In this document: positions 8,547 to 16,995 of the stretch, piece after piece
Layout of the letters: each line of letters begins with the position of its first letter
How positions within the stretch are numbered: the stretch's first letter is position 1
From: Paralcaligenes sp039935015
GTDB taxonomy: Bacteria; Pseudomonadota; Gammaproteobacteria; Burkholderiales; Burkholderiaceae_B
Assembly (NCBI GenBank): GCA_039935015.1
Contig: JBDTLC010000017.1
Span: forward strand, 20,297 to 84,296
Direction of reading: 5' to 3'
DNA: 64,000 nt
Program-made: the position numbers and the translations under genes
Notes under the pieces: generated by a model
Told to the model about the DNA's origin: nothing
The model's input: the letters and a program-made list of their open reading frames with translations, nothing else
The model's database searches: none

Positions 8547-9794
8547 ATGTTCAAGAAATTATTAACCCTAGCGTCACTTACGCTGATGGTCACCGGATCG
8601 GTCAGCACCTTCGCTCAAAGCACCAATAAAGATCCTATACGCCTCGGATTTCTGACCATCAAGTCCGGTGCACTGGCAGCTGGCGGCAGACAAATGGAAG
8701 AAGGTTTACGCATTTTTCTAAAAGAGCGCAACAACACCATTGCAGGTAGGAAAGTCGAATTATTTATTGGCGACACAGCCGGGCAGCCCGCCATCACAAA
8801 AAGCAAAGCGCAAGAGTTGGTAGAAAAAGACAAGGTACAAGTCATTATTGGGCCGCTGGCGGCGTTTGAGGCGTTGGCCATCAACGATTACATCCGCAAA
8901 GTGAAAATCCCGATCATCTCGCCGTCGGCCGCTGCCGAAGACCTGACTCAACGCAAGCTGAATCCGTGGTTTGTACGGGCAGTGGGCACATCGGCACAAC
9001 CTACGCAACCTCTCGGCCAATATGCTGCCAGTGTGCTGAAATACAAACGTGTGGCAACCATCGCCGATGATTTCGCCTTTGGGTACGAAAGCACGGCCGG
9101 CTTTCAGCGTACCTTCGAACAAAATGGCGGCAAAGTTGTGCAAAAGCTGTGGGCGCCACTGAATGTTGCCGATTATGGTACTTACATCAGTCAGATTGAT
9201 CCCACTGTGGATGCCGTTGTCATTAACTTTGCAGGCAGCAACAGCGTCAGGTTTCTCAAGCAATACAGTGCTTATGGCATGAAAGGAAAAATCCCGATTA
9301 TTGCGGGGATGATTGCAATGGACGAAGGCGTTCTCAAAAAGATGGGCGATGAAGCGGTGGGCATTGTTTCAGCCGGCTGGTACGCATCGACCATAGACAA
9401 CCCCGCCAACCATCGTTTCGTCAAGGAGATGAACGAACAATATAAAGAAGATCCGGGTTATTACTCTATAGGCGCATACGGCGCAGCGCTGATGCTAGAG
9501 CAGGCATTGAAAACAGTACACGGCAACATTGAAGACAAGGATGCTTTCATGAAAGCATTACGCAACGTTCACCTAAACAATGACCCGCGTGGCGACTTCA
9601 AGCTCGATACCTACGGCAATCCGATCATGAATGTTTACATCCGTCGTGTCGAGCGCAAAAACGGCAACCTCGTCAATACCATCATCAAGACCTACCCCGA
9701 GGTCAGTCAATTCTGGACCTATAACCCTCAAGAATTCCTTGCTAATCCGGTGTATTCGCGAGACTACCCGCCTGCCAAGAATTTGGGCCAATAA
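8547..9794 (+). CDS. Liv-type ABC transporter periplasmic binding protein
   Basis: This 415-residue protein has a signal peptide (MFKKLLTLASLTL to about residue 25, cut after an AxA-like FAQ). A type I periplasmic-binding fold follows, with the typical start PIRLGFL and a VIIGP hinge segment. It captures an amino acid, amide or aromatic acid in the periplasm for the downstream permease. The ATG at 8547 has a GGAGA box upstream. Linkage to aldehyde dehydrogenase and a GntR regulator suggests the ligand is a catabolic substrate and not necessarily a branched-chain amino acid. Confidence 0.9.
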   Translation: MFKKLLTLASLTLMVTGSVSTFAQSTNKDPIRLGFLTIKSGALAAGGRQMEEGLRIFLKERNNTIAGRKVELFIGDTAGQPAITKSKAQELVEKDKVQVIIGPLAAFEALAINDYIRKVKIPIISPSAAAEDLTQRKLNPWFVRAVGTSAQPTQPLGQYAASVLKYKRVATIADDFAFGYESTAGFQRTFEQNGGKVVQKLWAPLNVADYGTYISQIDPTVDAVVINFAGSNSVRFLKQYSAYGMKGKIPIIAGMIAMDEGVLKKMGDEAVGIVSAGWYASTIDNPANHRFVKEMNEQYKEDPGYYSIGAYGAALMLEQALKTVHGNIEDKDAFMKALRNVHLNNDPRGDFKLDTYGNPIMNVYIRRVERKNGNLVNTIIKTYPEVSQFWTYNPQEFLANPVYSRDYPPAKNLGQ

Positions 9795-9824
9795 CCAACG
9801 CCACGCGAAAGTGAAGTCCGGACT

Positions 9825-10685
9825 ATGGCATTCTGGTTCATACAGAGTTTAAACAGCTTGGCGTTGGGTGGCATATTGTTTACCCTCGCCGCTGGTTTTT
9901 CGCTTATTTTTGGCTTGATGCGCATCGCCAATTTATCTCATGGAGCTTACTTCATGTTTGGCGCTTACATCGGCCTGAGCGTACTGCAAGACGGTCAGAA
10001 TTTTCTTGTTGCCATGGTAGCCGCATATGCGGCTGTCGCGCTTTTGGGTGGAATCATCGAACGTCTGGTGCTGCGCCGCCTTGCTGGCGATAGCCTGTCG
10101 CAAGTCCTAGCAACACTGGGAATTGCGTTCATCATCGCCGACTTTTGCCTGTGGCTTTGGGGTGGCGATCCGCAACCAGTCTCACCCCCCGATCTTCTCT
10201 CTGGCGCAATGCGTGTATTTGGCTTCGGCTTTCCAATGTATCGCGTTGCCGTGGTGGTGTTCAGCATAGTGCTCGCCCTGTCCCTATGGGTTCTACTAGA
10301 GAGAACCCGCCTCGGCATGATGATACGCGCCAGCGTAGACGATCGACAGATGGCGCGCGGTATCGGCATTCCGTCCTCTAGGTTGTTTAGCATCGTATTC
10401 TGCCTTGGTACGGGGCTGGCAGGCATGGGCGGCGTAATCGCCTCGCCGATACTGTCGATCTATCCTGGCATGGACATGGATATGCTGCCCTTGGCACTCG
10501 TTGTGGTGATATTGGGCGGCGTCGACAGCCTGGCCGGTGCCTTTGTCGGCAGCTTCGTCATTGGCTTTATCTACAGTTTCGGGCAAGTATTGTTCCCCAG
10601 TCTGTCCTACGTCATCCTGTTTCTACCTATGGTCATTATCCTTGCCATCAGGCCGCGCGGCTTGTTCGGGCGGACAGTCGCATGA
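9825..10685 (+). CDS. Liv-type ABC permease, LivH family
   Basis: A 286-residue integral membrane permease with about eight hydrophobic segments. It has the LivH hallmark NLSHGAYFMFGAYIGL near residue 38 and a late RPRGLFG motif. It forms half of the inner-membrane channel. It overlaps the next gene by ATGA. No strong ribosome site is visible just before 9825, but the upstream gene ends only 30 bases away. Confidence 0.92.
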   Translation: MAFWFIQSLNSLALGGILFTLAAGFSLIFGLMRIANLSHGAYFMFGAYIGLSVLQDGQNFLVAMVAAYAAVALLGGIIERLVLRRLAGDSLSQVLATLGIAFIIADFCLWLWGGDPQPVSPPDLLSGAMRVFGFGFPMYRVAVVVFSIVLALSLWVLLERTRLGMMIRASVDDRQMARGIGIPSSRLFSIVFCLGTGLAGMGGVIASPILSIYPGMDMDMLPLALVVVILGGVDSLAGAFVGSFVIGFIYSFGQVLFPSLSYVILFLPMVIILAIRPRGLFGRTVA

Positions 10686-11665
10686 AGCCCTTTTTGTACG
10701 TAGTCTTGCTGGCACTGCTGCTATGCCTGCCCTGGTGGGTTGGCGGCGAGTACTACATCAATCTTGCCAGTCAGATATTAATTGCTGCATTATTTGCAGT
10801 CAGTCTGAACTTGAAGGTAGGATATGCAGGCTTGATATCGCTCGGGCACGCCGGCTATCTTGGGCTATCGGCCTATTTGAGCAGTTGGCTCATACTTAAT
10901 TTGCATTGGGGCTATTTGCCGTCCGCACTTAGTGCGCTAGCTGGCACAACGGTCATGGCTGCGCTGTTCGGCCTGGTAGCGCTGCGCGCAACTGGCCTCG
11001 GGTTTCTAATGATCACACTCGCGCTGGGTCAGATACTTTGGGGCATCGCGTTTCGTTGGGCCGATGTAACCGGCGGCGACAATGGGCTTTCGGTGCTTAC
11101 CCGACCCAGCCCGTTCGGCCTGAATCTTTCCAACGCCAGTACCTTCTACTTCTTTACACTATTCATTTTCTTAGTGGTTTGGTGCCTAATTGCCATGTGG
11201 GTGCACTCCCCGTTTGGAGCAAGCATACGGGGCACGAAAGATCAGCCCCAACGTATGAGAGCGCTGGGCTACAACGTCTGGCTCATTCGCTGGATCACGT
11301 TCATTGTCAGTGGATTTTTGGGCGGCATTGCGGGCCTGATGTATGTGTACTATCAACAATTCATTAGTCCGCAAAGCCTATCGTTAACGAATTCCGCCGA
11401 AATGCTCCTGATGGTTATCGCCGGCGGGCCAGGTACGCTGTTCGGCCCAGTAGTCGGTGCAGCACTGGTCGTCTTGCTGAAAAATGTGGCCAGCGAATAT
11501 GTGCATCGGTGGATCATGTTGCTTGGGTTCTCGTTTCTTTTTATCGTACTGTTTGTCCCCGGTGGGATCGTTCCCGGCGTCAGCCGGCTGGTGCAATCGT
11601 TGAAGCAGCGGTTGCGCGGGCAATCTAACGTGCAAGCCGAACCAGTGTCCAAGGAAGCGCCATGA
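10682..11665 (+). CDS. Liv-type ABC permease, LivM family
   Basis: A 327-residue membrane permease of the LivM kind. It has an early NLKVGYAGLISLGHAGYLGL segment and the conserved GIAGLMYVYYQQFISP region. It pairs with the LivH subunit to form the channel. Its ends overlap both neighbours by ATGA, which indicates coupled translation and equal subunit supply. Confidence 0.92.
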   Translation: MKPFLYVVLLALLLCLPWWVGGEYYINLASQILIAALFAVSLNLKVGYAGLISLGHAGYLGLSAYLSSWLILNLHWGYLPSALSALAGTTVMAALFGLVALRATGLGFLMITLALGQILWGIAFRWADVTGGDNGLSVLTRPSPFGLNLSNASTFYFFTLFIFLVVWCLIAMWVHSPFGASIRGTKDQPQRMRALGYNVWLIRWITFIVSGFLGGIAGLMYVYYQQFISPQSLSLTNSAEMLLMVIAGGPGTLFGPVVGAALVVLLKNVASEYVHRWIMLLGFSFLFIVLFVPGGIVPGVSRLVQSLKQRLRGQSNVQAEPVSKEAP

Positions 11666-12402
11666 CATCGGCTCTAAGCGTTTCTAGTCTATGCAAATCG
11701 TATGGTGGATTGAAAGTCACTCGCTCCGTTGATCTAAGGGTCGAGCAAGGCGAACGCCATTTATTGATCGGCCCGAACGGCGCGGGCAAAACAACCTTGT
11801 TTAATCTCATCGCCGGTGATCTGGTGCCCGATTCTGGCGAGATCCAGCTAATGGGGCGAAACGTTACGCATACAACTACCGCCTCGCGGGCCCAGGCAGG
11901 GCTCGCACGCACCTATCAAATCGTTACCCTGTTCGGGAACGACACGTTATTGCATAACGTCATGCTGGCTATCATGGGAAAATCACCGCTGCGCTGGAGG
12001 CATTGGGGGGTATTTAACGACCAGCCTGAAATATCCCGGTGCGCGCTTCAAGCGCTGGAGGCGGTCGGCCTGGGGCACAAGGCGCAACTGCCCGTAACCC
12101 AGACTTCTTATGGCGAAAAAAGGCGCATCGAAATCGCCATGGCCTTGTCCCAACGCCCTCAGGTGTTATTGCTTGACGAGCCGTTCGCCGGGCTCTCCTC
12201 CGAAGAACGCAAAACCATTTATACCCTGTTAAATTCAATCGATAAAGACATTACCATTATCATGATCGAACACGACATGGACATTGCATTGACTTTTGCC
12301 GACCGTATCACGCTTTTGCATTATGGCGAAGTAATTACTGCTGGGACTCGCCAAGAAGTGGTGGATGATCCACGCACCCGAGAGCTTTATCTTGGAAACT
12401 AG
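11662..12402 (+). CDS. Liv-type ABC ATP-binding protein, LivG family
   Basis: A 246-residue ATPase with Walker A GPNGAGKTT and Walker B VLLLDEPFAG. It has the shortened signature region TSYGEKRRIEIAMAL, typical of LivG and different from canonical LSGGQ. H-loop IIMIEHDMD is present. It drives uptake at the cytoplasmic face with the LivF partner. An AAGGAAG box precedes the ATG. Confidence 0.93.
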   Translation: MTSALSVSSLCKSYGGLKVTRSVDLRVEQGERHLLIGPNGAGKTTLFNLIAGDLVPDSGEIQLMGRNVTHTTTASRAQAGLARTYQIVTLFGNDTLLHNVMLAIMGKSPLRWRHWGVFNDQPEISRCALQALEAVGLGHKAQLPVTQTSYGEKRRIEIAMALSQRPQVLLLDEPFAGLSSEERKTIYTLLNSIDKDITIIMIEHDMDIALTFADRITLLHYGEVITAGTRQEVVDDPRTRELYLGN

Positions 12403-13105
12403 CCTGCTCGAACTCGATGGTATCAATGCCTACTATGCAGACAGCCACGTCTTGCACGACGTTTCGCTAACCTTGAAAGAAGGCCGGTTGCTGGCGCTAT
12501 TGGGGCGTAACGGGGCAGGAAAGTCGACCTGCATCAATACCATTATCGGATTTCTGCCGCCGCGGTCGGGCCACGTGCGCTTTGAAGGAAAGAGTATTCA
12601 AACCCATTCTCCCGAATCGATCTGCCATTGCGGCATCGGGCTAGTTCCGCAAGGACGTCGGGTATTTCGTAGCCTGACGGTGCGTGAAAACCTTGATGTC
12701 GCGGCAGGTCGAGGCGCCGCAGATCGGCGCCACTGGTCGCGCGAGGATATCAATACCATTTTTCCACGCTTGCGCGAACGCCAAAACCACTTTGCGGGCA
12801 ATCTTTCGGGGGGTGAGCAGCAGATGCTCGCCATCGGACGAGCGCTGATGACAAACCCGAAAGTACTGTTGCTGGACGAGCCCTCCGAAGGGCTGGCGCC
12901 GCAGATTGTGCATGAAGTAGGATCTGTCCTGAGAACACTGAAAACCGAAATTTCTATCATTCTGGTCGAACAAAACTTGGGTCTGGCATTAAGTCTGGCA
13001 GACGATGTCGTACTGCTTAGCACCGGCCGGGTCGTCTTTTCCGGCGCGTGCGCAGAATTCCAAAAGGAACAGGCAGATTTGCAAGTACATCTAGGAGTGA
13101 CCTGA
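12365..13105 (+). CDS. Liv-type ABC ATP-binding protein, LivF family
   Basis: An ATPase with Walker A GRNGAGKST, signature LSGGEQQMLAIGRAL and Walker B VLLLDEPSEG, the LivF pattern. The ATG at 12365 overlaps the LivG gene by 38 bases. A TTG at 12392 would give a tighter 11-base overlap and a start nearer the family norm, so the true start is open. It is the last gene of the importer operon. Confidence 0.9.
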   Translation: MIHAPESFILETSLLELDGINAYYADSHVLHDVSLTLKEGRLLALLGRNGAGKSTCINTIIGFLPPRSGHVRFEGKSIQTHSPESICHCGIGLVPQGRRVFRSLTVRENLDVAAGRGAADRRHWSREDINTIFPRLRERQNHFAGNLSGGEQQMLAIGRALMTNPKVLLLDEPSEGLAPQIVHEVGSVLRTLKTEISIILVEQNLGLALSLADDVVLLSTGRVVFSGACAEFQKEQADLQVHLGVT

Positions 13106-13345
13106 GTCTTCCGGAAAATCGCCGGCATCGATCCGCTTATTCACAGATGTAAGGCCGGCGGGCCCGCCTGTTCGATCGCGCACAAAACTTCCCTGTCGTT
13201 CAATTAGGCTGATCAAAAGTAGAGCGCTAGAAATTATCAGCGATTCGTCGGATGTAGAAAAGTTGAGGCAGGAACAATACTTGCTGATTATCGTGATGCA
13301 GCACGCACGACAGACTTCTGTTACTACTTGGCGAGGTAATTTATT

Positions 13346-14125
13346 ATGCTACGCACCATAAATAGTCTAAAACAATTCACCATTCAGGCGACCGACGGCG
13401 AGTTGGGAAAAGTAAAGGAAGCATATTTCGACGATGAGCAATGGGGAGTTCGATACCTAATCGTCGAAACGGGCTTGTGGCTGGCGAAACGGTCGGTATT
13501 AATCTCACCCTATTCAATCAAGGCGGTGAATAACGCCGAAGAAACGATAAACGTCTCGCTGACACGCGATCAGGTTAAAAGTAGCCCTGACATCGATACC
13601 CACAAGCCTGTTTCACGCCGATCGGAAGGTGAATACTCGCGTTACTACGGCTACGATAATTACTGGATGGGGCCAAGCCTGTGGGGAATGGCGGGCTACC
13701 CGGTCTACCCCATCGGTGATAGAGGCGGCGTTTCACCACCGTTCGAAAATATAGAAGCTGTGACTGCGCGTGCGCCCGCCTTGCCTGAAGACGAGCATTT
13801 GCGCAGTTCCGATAACGTTGATGGCTATCATATCCTCGGCACTGACGACGAAGTCGGCCGCGTGAAAGATTTCATTTTTGACGATGAAGCTTGGGTGATA
13901 CGTTACCTGTTGGCTGACACGAGCAAATGGTGGTCGAGCGAAAAGAACGTTTTACTTTCCACTCAATGGATCAGCCACATAGACTGGACAGATTCCACTG
14001 TTCAAACGACGCTCACGCGCGAGCAGATCAAAAATAGCCCACCCTATGACGAAGATACCCCCATCTCGCGGGACTACGAAACTCAGTTACACCATTTCTA
14101 CGGAAGAGATAATTACTGGGATTAA
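13346..14125 (+). CDS. double PRC-barrel domain protein
   Basis: This 259-residue protein has two PRC-barrel-like repeats. Each carries a GxVKxxxFDDExWxxRYL pattern (about residues 23-40 and 171-190) and a closing TREQIKxSPxxD segment. No signal peptide is visible, so it is probably cytoplasmic. The family is linked to RNA processing, photosynthetic reaction centres and stress, and no function can be assigned here. A GAGG box lies ahead of the ATG. It opens a block of stress-type genes. Confidence 0.85.
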   Translation: MLRTINSLKQFTIQATDGELGKVKEAYFDDEQWGVRYLIVETGLWLAKRSVLISPYSIKAVNNAEETINVSLTRDQVKSSPDIDTHKPVSRRSEGEYSRYYGYDNYWMGPSLWGMAGYPVYPIGDRGGVSPPFENIEAVTARAPALPEDEHLRSSDNVDGYHILGTDDEVGRVKDFIFDDEAWVIRYLLADTSKWWSSEKNVLLSTQWISHIDWTDSTVQTTLTREQIKNSPPYDEDTPISRDYETQLHHFYGRDNYWD

Positions 14126-14220
14126 CCCGGGCGAGCACGAAAGCCGTAGCCCCTATATATGTGCTATGTCATTTAGGCTCATTTAGCCCTGTCGCTGGCA
14201 GTGGCGGATTAGGAGATGTC

Positions 14221-14667
14221 ATGGTCGAAAGAACACAAATTACGACGGATGAGGAAACTCTTCTTCTAACAGAAGAAAGACTAATGGCCATGCCAGAATC
14301 CGATTATATGAATATGTCGCAGCTCGCATTTTTCAGAAATCGACTGAAGGGGCTGGAACGACGACTCCTGGAAAGCGCCAGTACGACCACCAAAACTTTG
14401 CGTGAAACGGAGTTCGTAGCCGACCCAATGGATCGCGCTACGTTAGAAGAAGAGCATGCACTCGAGTTGCGTACGCGAGAACGCGAGCGCACACTACTGA
14501 GGAAAATTCGGTATGCCCTTACTCGCATCGATGCCGGAGAATACGGCTGGTGCGAGGAAACAGCAGAATCTATTGGTATAGGGCGTTTGTTGGCCCGCCC
14601 AATGGCCAACCTGACACTTGAAGCGCAAGTACGACGAGAATTGCGACAAAAGCTTCATAGCGGTTGA
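14221..14667 (+). CDS. DksA/TraR-family protein lacking three zinc cysteines
   Basis: A 148-residue DksA-like protein. The coiled-coil tip DPMDRA (Asp68 and Asp71) that acts in the RNA polymerase secondary channel is conserved, and the helix continues as LELRTRERER. The zinc-finger region reads YGWCEETAESIG and later NLTLEAQ, so only Cys111 of the four ligands remains. This resembles zinc-independent DksA variants. It probably modulates transcription under stress. The ATG at 14221 has a TAGGAGA box. Confidence 0.88.
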   Translation: MVERTQITTDEETLLLTEERLMAMPESDYMNMSQLAFFRNRLKGLERRLLESASTTTKTLRETEFVADPMDRATLEEEHALELRTRERERTLLRKIRYALTRIDAGEYGWCEETAESIGIGRLLARPMANLTLEAQVRRELRQKLHSG

Positions 14668-14759
14668 TCAGCGGGCTGGAGCGAATTTAAATGCAGTTTG
14701 AACCAGAGGTTTGCTGCGGACGGTAGACTTTGCTCTTTGCGATCTCCATCAGGCATCCC

Positions 14760-16088
14760 ATGAAAGCCCGAATTCGAAAACTCATCAACCGCCTCAGCGA
14801 AACTTTCTGGCTCGTGCCCGGTGCCATGGCGCTTCTAGGCATCTTGCTGGCGCTCGCGTTGCTCAGCGTGGATCGACGCGGCCACTTACCGGCATGGTTG
14901 ACCGAGAGCAACTGGCTATACAACGGCGGTGGAACCGGCGCGCGCACGCTGCTGGGCGCCATTGCCTCATCAACCATCGGTGTTGCAGGGACGGTGTTCT
15001 CTATTACCATTGCCGCGCTCACGCTTGCGGCCGGACAGATGGGTCCACGTCTGATGCAGAACTTCACGCGCGATCGCGGTGTGCAAGTCGCGTTGGGAGC
15101 CTTCTTGGGGACCTTCTCCTATGCACTTATGGTGCTTCGCAGTGTCAGGACCCAAAATGAAGGCGTGTTCACTCCGCAGTTGGCCTTGAGCTTTGGCATT
15201 CTGTTGGCCTTCGGGTGCGTTGCGATGCTAGTCTACTTTGTTGGCCATATGGCCAATCGCATCAACGTCGACACGGTGATCGAACTGGTCAGCAATGACA
15301 TCCGCCGGGCCATGACGGCTACGGTCACCGACAAGGCGCAAACCGAACCGCCACCGACGGCGTTCTGGTCGAATGCCACAATTATCATCGACACGCGGCG
15401 CGGCTATCTGCAGCAACTAGACGAAGCAAGCCTAGCGAACTGGGCAGCAAAACACGAGACCACTATAAGGCTTCTCGTTCGTCGCGGCGACTATGTCTTT
15501 CCGGGGGCGCCAATCGCATTGATGTCTATCGCGGTTTCGGGGGCGGATGACGCGGTTCGCAACGCAACGGCTTTGGAGGTAAAGCGCGGTAGTGCAGAAG
15601 ACGTTGAATACGCCGTACGACAACTGGTAGAGGTGGCCGTTCGGGCGCTCTCCCCGGGAATCAACGATCCACATACCGCCATGAGCGTGCTTAACCGTCT
15701 GGGTGCGGCTCTCTGCGATCTGGCAGGGAAGCAACTGCCCAATGGTGTATTGACACGGAAAGATACCATTGCGCTTGTGGTGCCCTGTGTGACTTACCGC
15801 AGTCTGGCCGATGTCATGTTCCACATGATCCGCCAGAACGCCGCAGGCAGCACGGCTTTGCTGATCCGGTTACTGGACGTGCTCACAAATGTGATCGCGT
15901 CTGAGAACGACGAAAAACGCCGTGAGGTTCTGATGCACCATGCCAATTTGGTCTGGGCAGATGCGCAGCGCAACATCGGCAACAAATCCGACCTGGCCGA
16001 CGTCTGTTCCCGATATGCCACACTGCAGCGCACCCTCGCCCATGGCGCGCTAGGCGCGCTAGGCGCAATAGGCGCAATAGGCAAATAA
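14760..16088 (+). CDS. DUF2254 membrane protein
   Basis: A 442-residue predicted inner-membrane protein of the DUF2254 family. Hydrophobic segments lie at about residues 18-40, 65-90, 112-130 and 150-170. A soluble C-terminal region has the family segment RALSPGINDPHTAM. The function is unknown. The ATG at 14760 begins the basic MKARIRKLINRL segment. The C-terminal tail is low-complexity GALGALGAIGAIG, encoded by a tandem 9-base repeat. Confidence 0.85.
   Translation: MKARIRKLINRLSETFWLVPGAMALLGILLALALLSVDRRGHLPAWLTESNWLYNGGGTGARTLLGAIASSTIGVAGTVFSITIAALTLAAGQMGPRLMQNFTRDRGVQVALGAFLGTFSYALMVLRSVRTQNEGVFTPQLALSFGILLAFGCVAMLVYFVGHMANRINVDTVIELVSNDIRRAMTATVTDKAQTEPPPTAFWSNATIIIDTRRGYLQQLDEASLANWAAKHETTIRLLVRRGDYVFPGAPIALMSIAVSGADDAVRNATALEVKRGSAEDVEYAVRQLVEVAVRALSPGINDPHTAMSVLNRLGAALCDLAGKQLPNGVLTRKDTIALVVPCVTYRSLADVMFHMIRQNAAGSTALLIRLLDVLTNVIASENDEKRREVLMHHANLVWADAQRNIGNKSDLADVCSRYATLQRTLAHGALGALGAIGAIGK
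16044..16082 (+). repeat. 9-base tandem repeat at the end of the DUF2254 gene
   Basis: Four units of GGCGCNNTA (two GGCGCGCTA, two GGCGCAATA) plus a partial unit. Because the unit is three codons, copy changes would lengthen or shorten the tail without shifting frame. Confidence 0.9.
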
Positions 16089-16160
16089 GCTTCTTCTTTT
16101 CTTCATTGAGGCGTTTGATCGGCGTGTACCACGTGGCGCTTCGCTACCCCTCGTTGTAGT

Positions 16161-16598
16161 CTAGTGGTAGTAGGAGTGGTACCCCCGCCACCATGATGAT
16201 TCATCGAGGATTATGGGCCATCTATTTTTATCAAATCCAGGCGAACGCTTAAGGAGTTCCTTCTCCACCTGAAGCACAACTACTCCTTGCTTCGAATCAA
16301 ACTTCAGTGCGCTCCAAGGCACGGCAAAGAGCTTTTTCCCCAAGCCAAGAACCCCGCATCCGAAGGACAGCACCGCGTAACCCACTTGACCGCTAAACGC
16401 ATCAAACATGATTTCCTTGATTTCGCCCAAGTCTTCGCCCTTGTGATTCTGAACAGCGCCGCCTACTAGGTTCCTAGTTCCGACCAAGACGGAAGCCCGG
16501 TCAGCGTCGATGCTCACAGTGGTCACGTCATCTCGTCTCGCTTCGCCGGCAGTCTCGGCGCGCAGAGTTTCGTGATTCATATCCATATCCATATCCAT
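16161..16598 (-). CDS. PRC-barrel domain protein with repeat-encoded start
   Basis: A 145-residue protein with a single PRC-barrel: GEDLGEIKEIMFD, then GYAVLSFG and LFAVPWSAL. Its C-terminal half (KQGVVVLQVE and later KNRWP) closely matches the protein at 41516-41914, so the two are paralogues. Four in-frame ATGs come from a hexamer repeat. The first, at 16598, has a GGAG box six bases upstream, so I chose it. A longer frame to 16634 has no good site. Function unknown, probably stress-related. Confidence 0.82.
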   Translation of the reverse strand: MDMDMDMNHETLRAETAGEARRDDVTTVSIDADRASVLVGTRNLVGGAVQNHKGEDLGEIKEIMFDAFSGQVGYAVLSFGCGVLGLGKKLFAVPWSALKFDSKQGVVVLQVEKELLKRSPGFDKNRWPIILDESSWWRGYHSYYH

Positions 16599-16613
16599 AT
16601 CCAACTCCAACTC
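16578..16613 (-). repeat. hexamer tandem repeat spanning the translation start
   Basis: On the coding strand, two GAGTTG units are followed by four GATATG units. The first part supplies the ribosome-binding GGAG and the second supplies successive in-frame ATG codons (Asp-Met repeats). Gain or loss of units would change the number of starts and the spacing. Confidence 0.88.
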
Positions 16614-16633
16614 CAATCGTTGACATAAAATCA

Positions 16634-16807
16634 CTACTTGTCTTTCAAATTTTCCTTGAGATCGTCACAACTAGATCGGACGGTGCCAACCGTTTTCTGA
16701 AGCTTCCCTTTTTCTTCGACTTCCTTATTACCGGCAACCTTGCCGGTGACCCTCTCCATTTGTCCTTCCACCTGCTCCGCGCGTTCATTGAATTGATCTT
16801 TGTTCAT
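16634..16807 (-). CDS. CsbD family stress protein
   Basis: A 57-residue hydrophilic protein of the CsbD type: NKDQFNERAEQVEGQ, then the VTGKVAGN motif. These are small general-stress proteins, sigma-B controlled in Bacillus and of unknown mechanism. The ATG at 16807 has a perfect AAGGAGA box. It lies directly upstream of the PRC-barrel gene and probably shares its transcript. Confidence 0.88.
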   Translation of the reverse strand: MNKDQFNERAEQVEGQMERVTGKVAGNKEVEEKGKLQKTVGTVRSSCDDLKENLKDK

Positions 16808-16995
16808 GGCTTTCTCCTTGAAAGCTATTGCCGCAATGCGAACCCGCCGACCATACCAAACTTCCATCGGGCGGCGCTTCCTCATAATTTCGATAGCGGT
16901 TGAATCGGACTAACACCGGCGCTGAAAACACATCTGCTTCTTGCCGCGCGGGTGCTCGGTCGCCAAAATCCTAGAGCCAACGGCCCGCCAGGAGA

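Noticed and set aside
13106..13345. GC-rich GGCGGGCCCGCC and repeated GCCGGC as a terminator of the first Liv operon
   Set aside because: The arms are far apart and no T-tract follows; not convincing as an intrinsic terminator.
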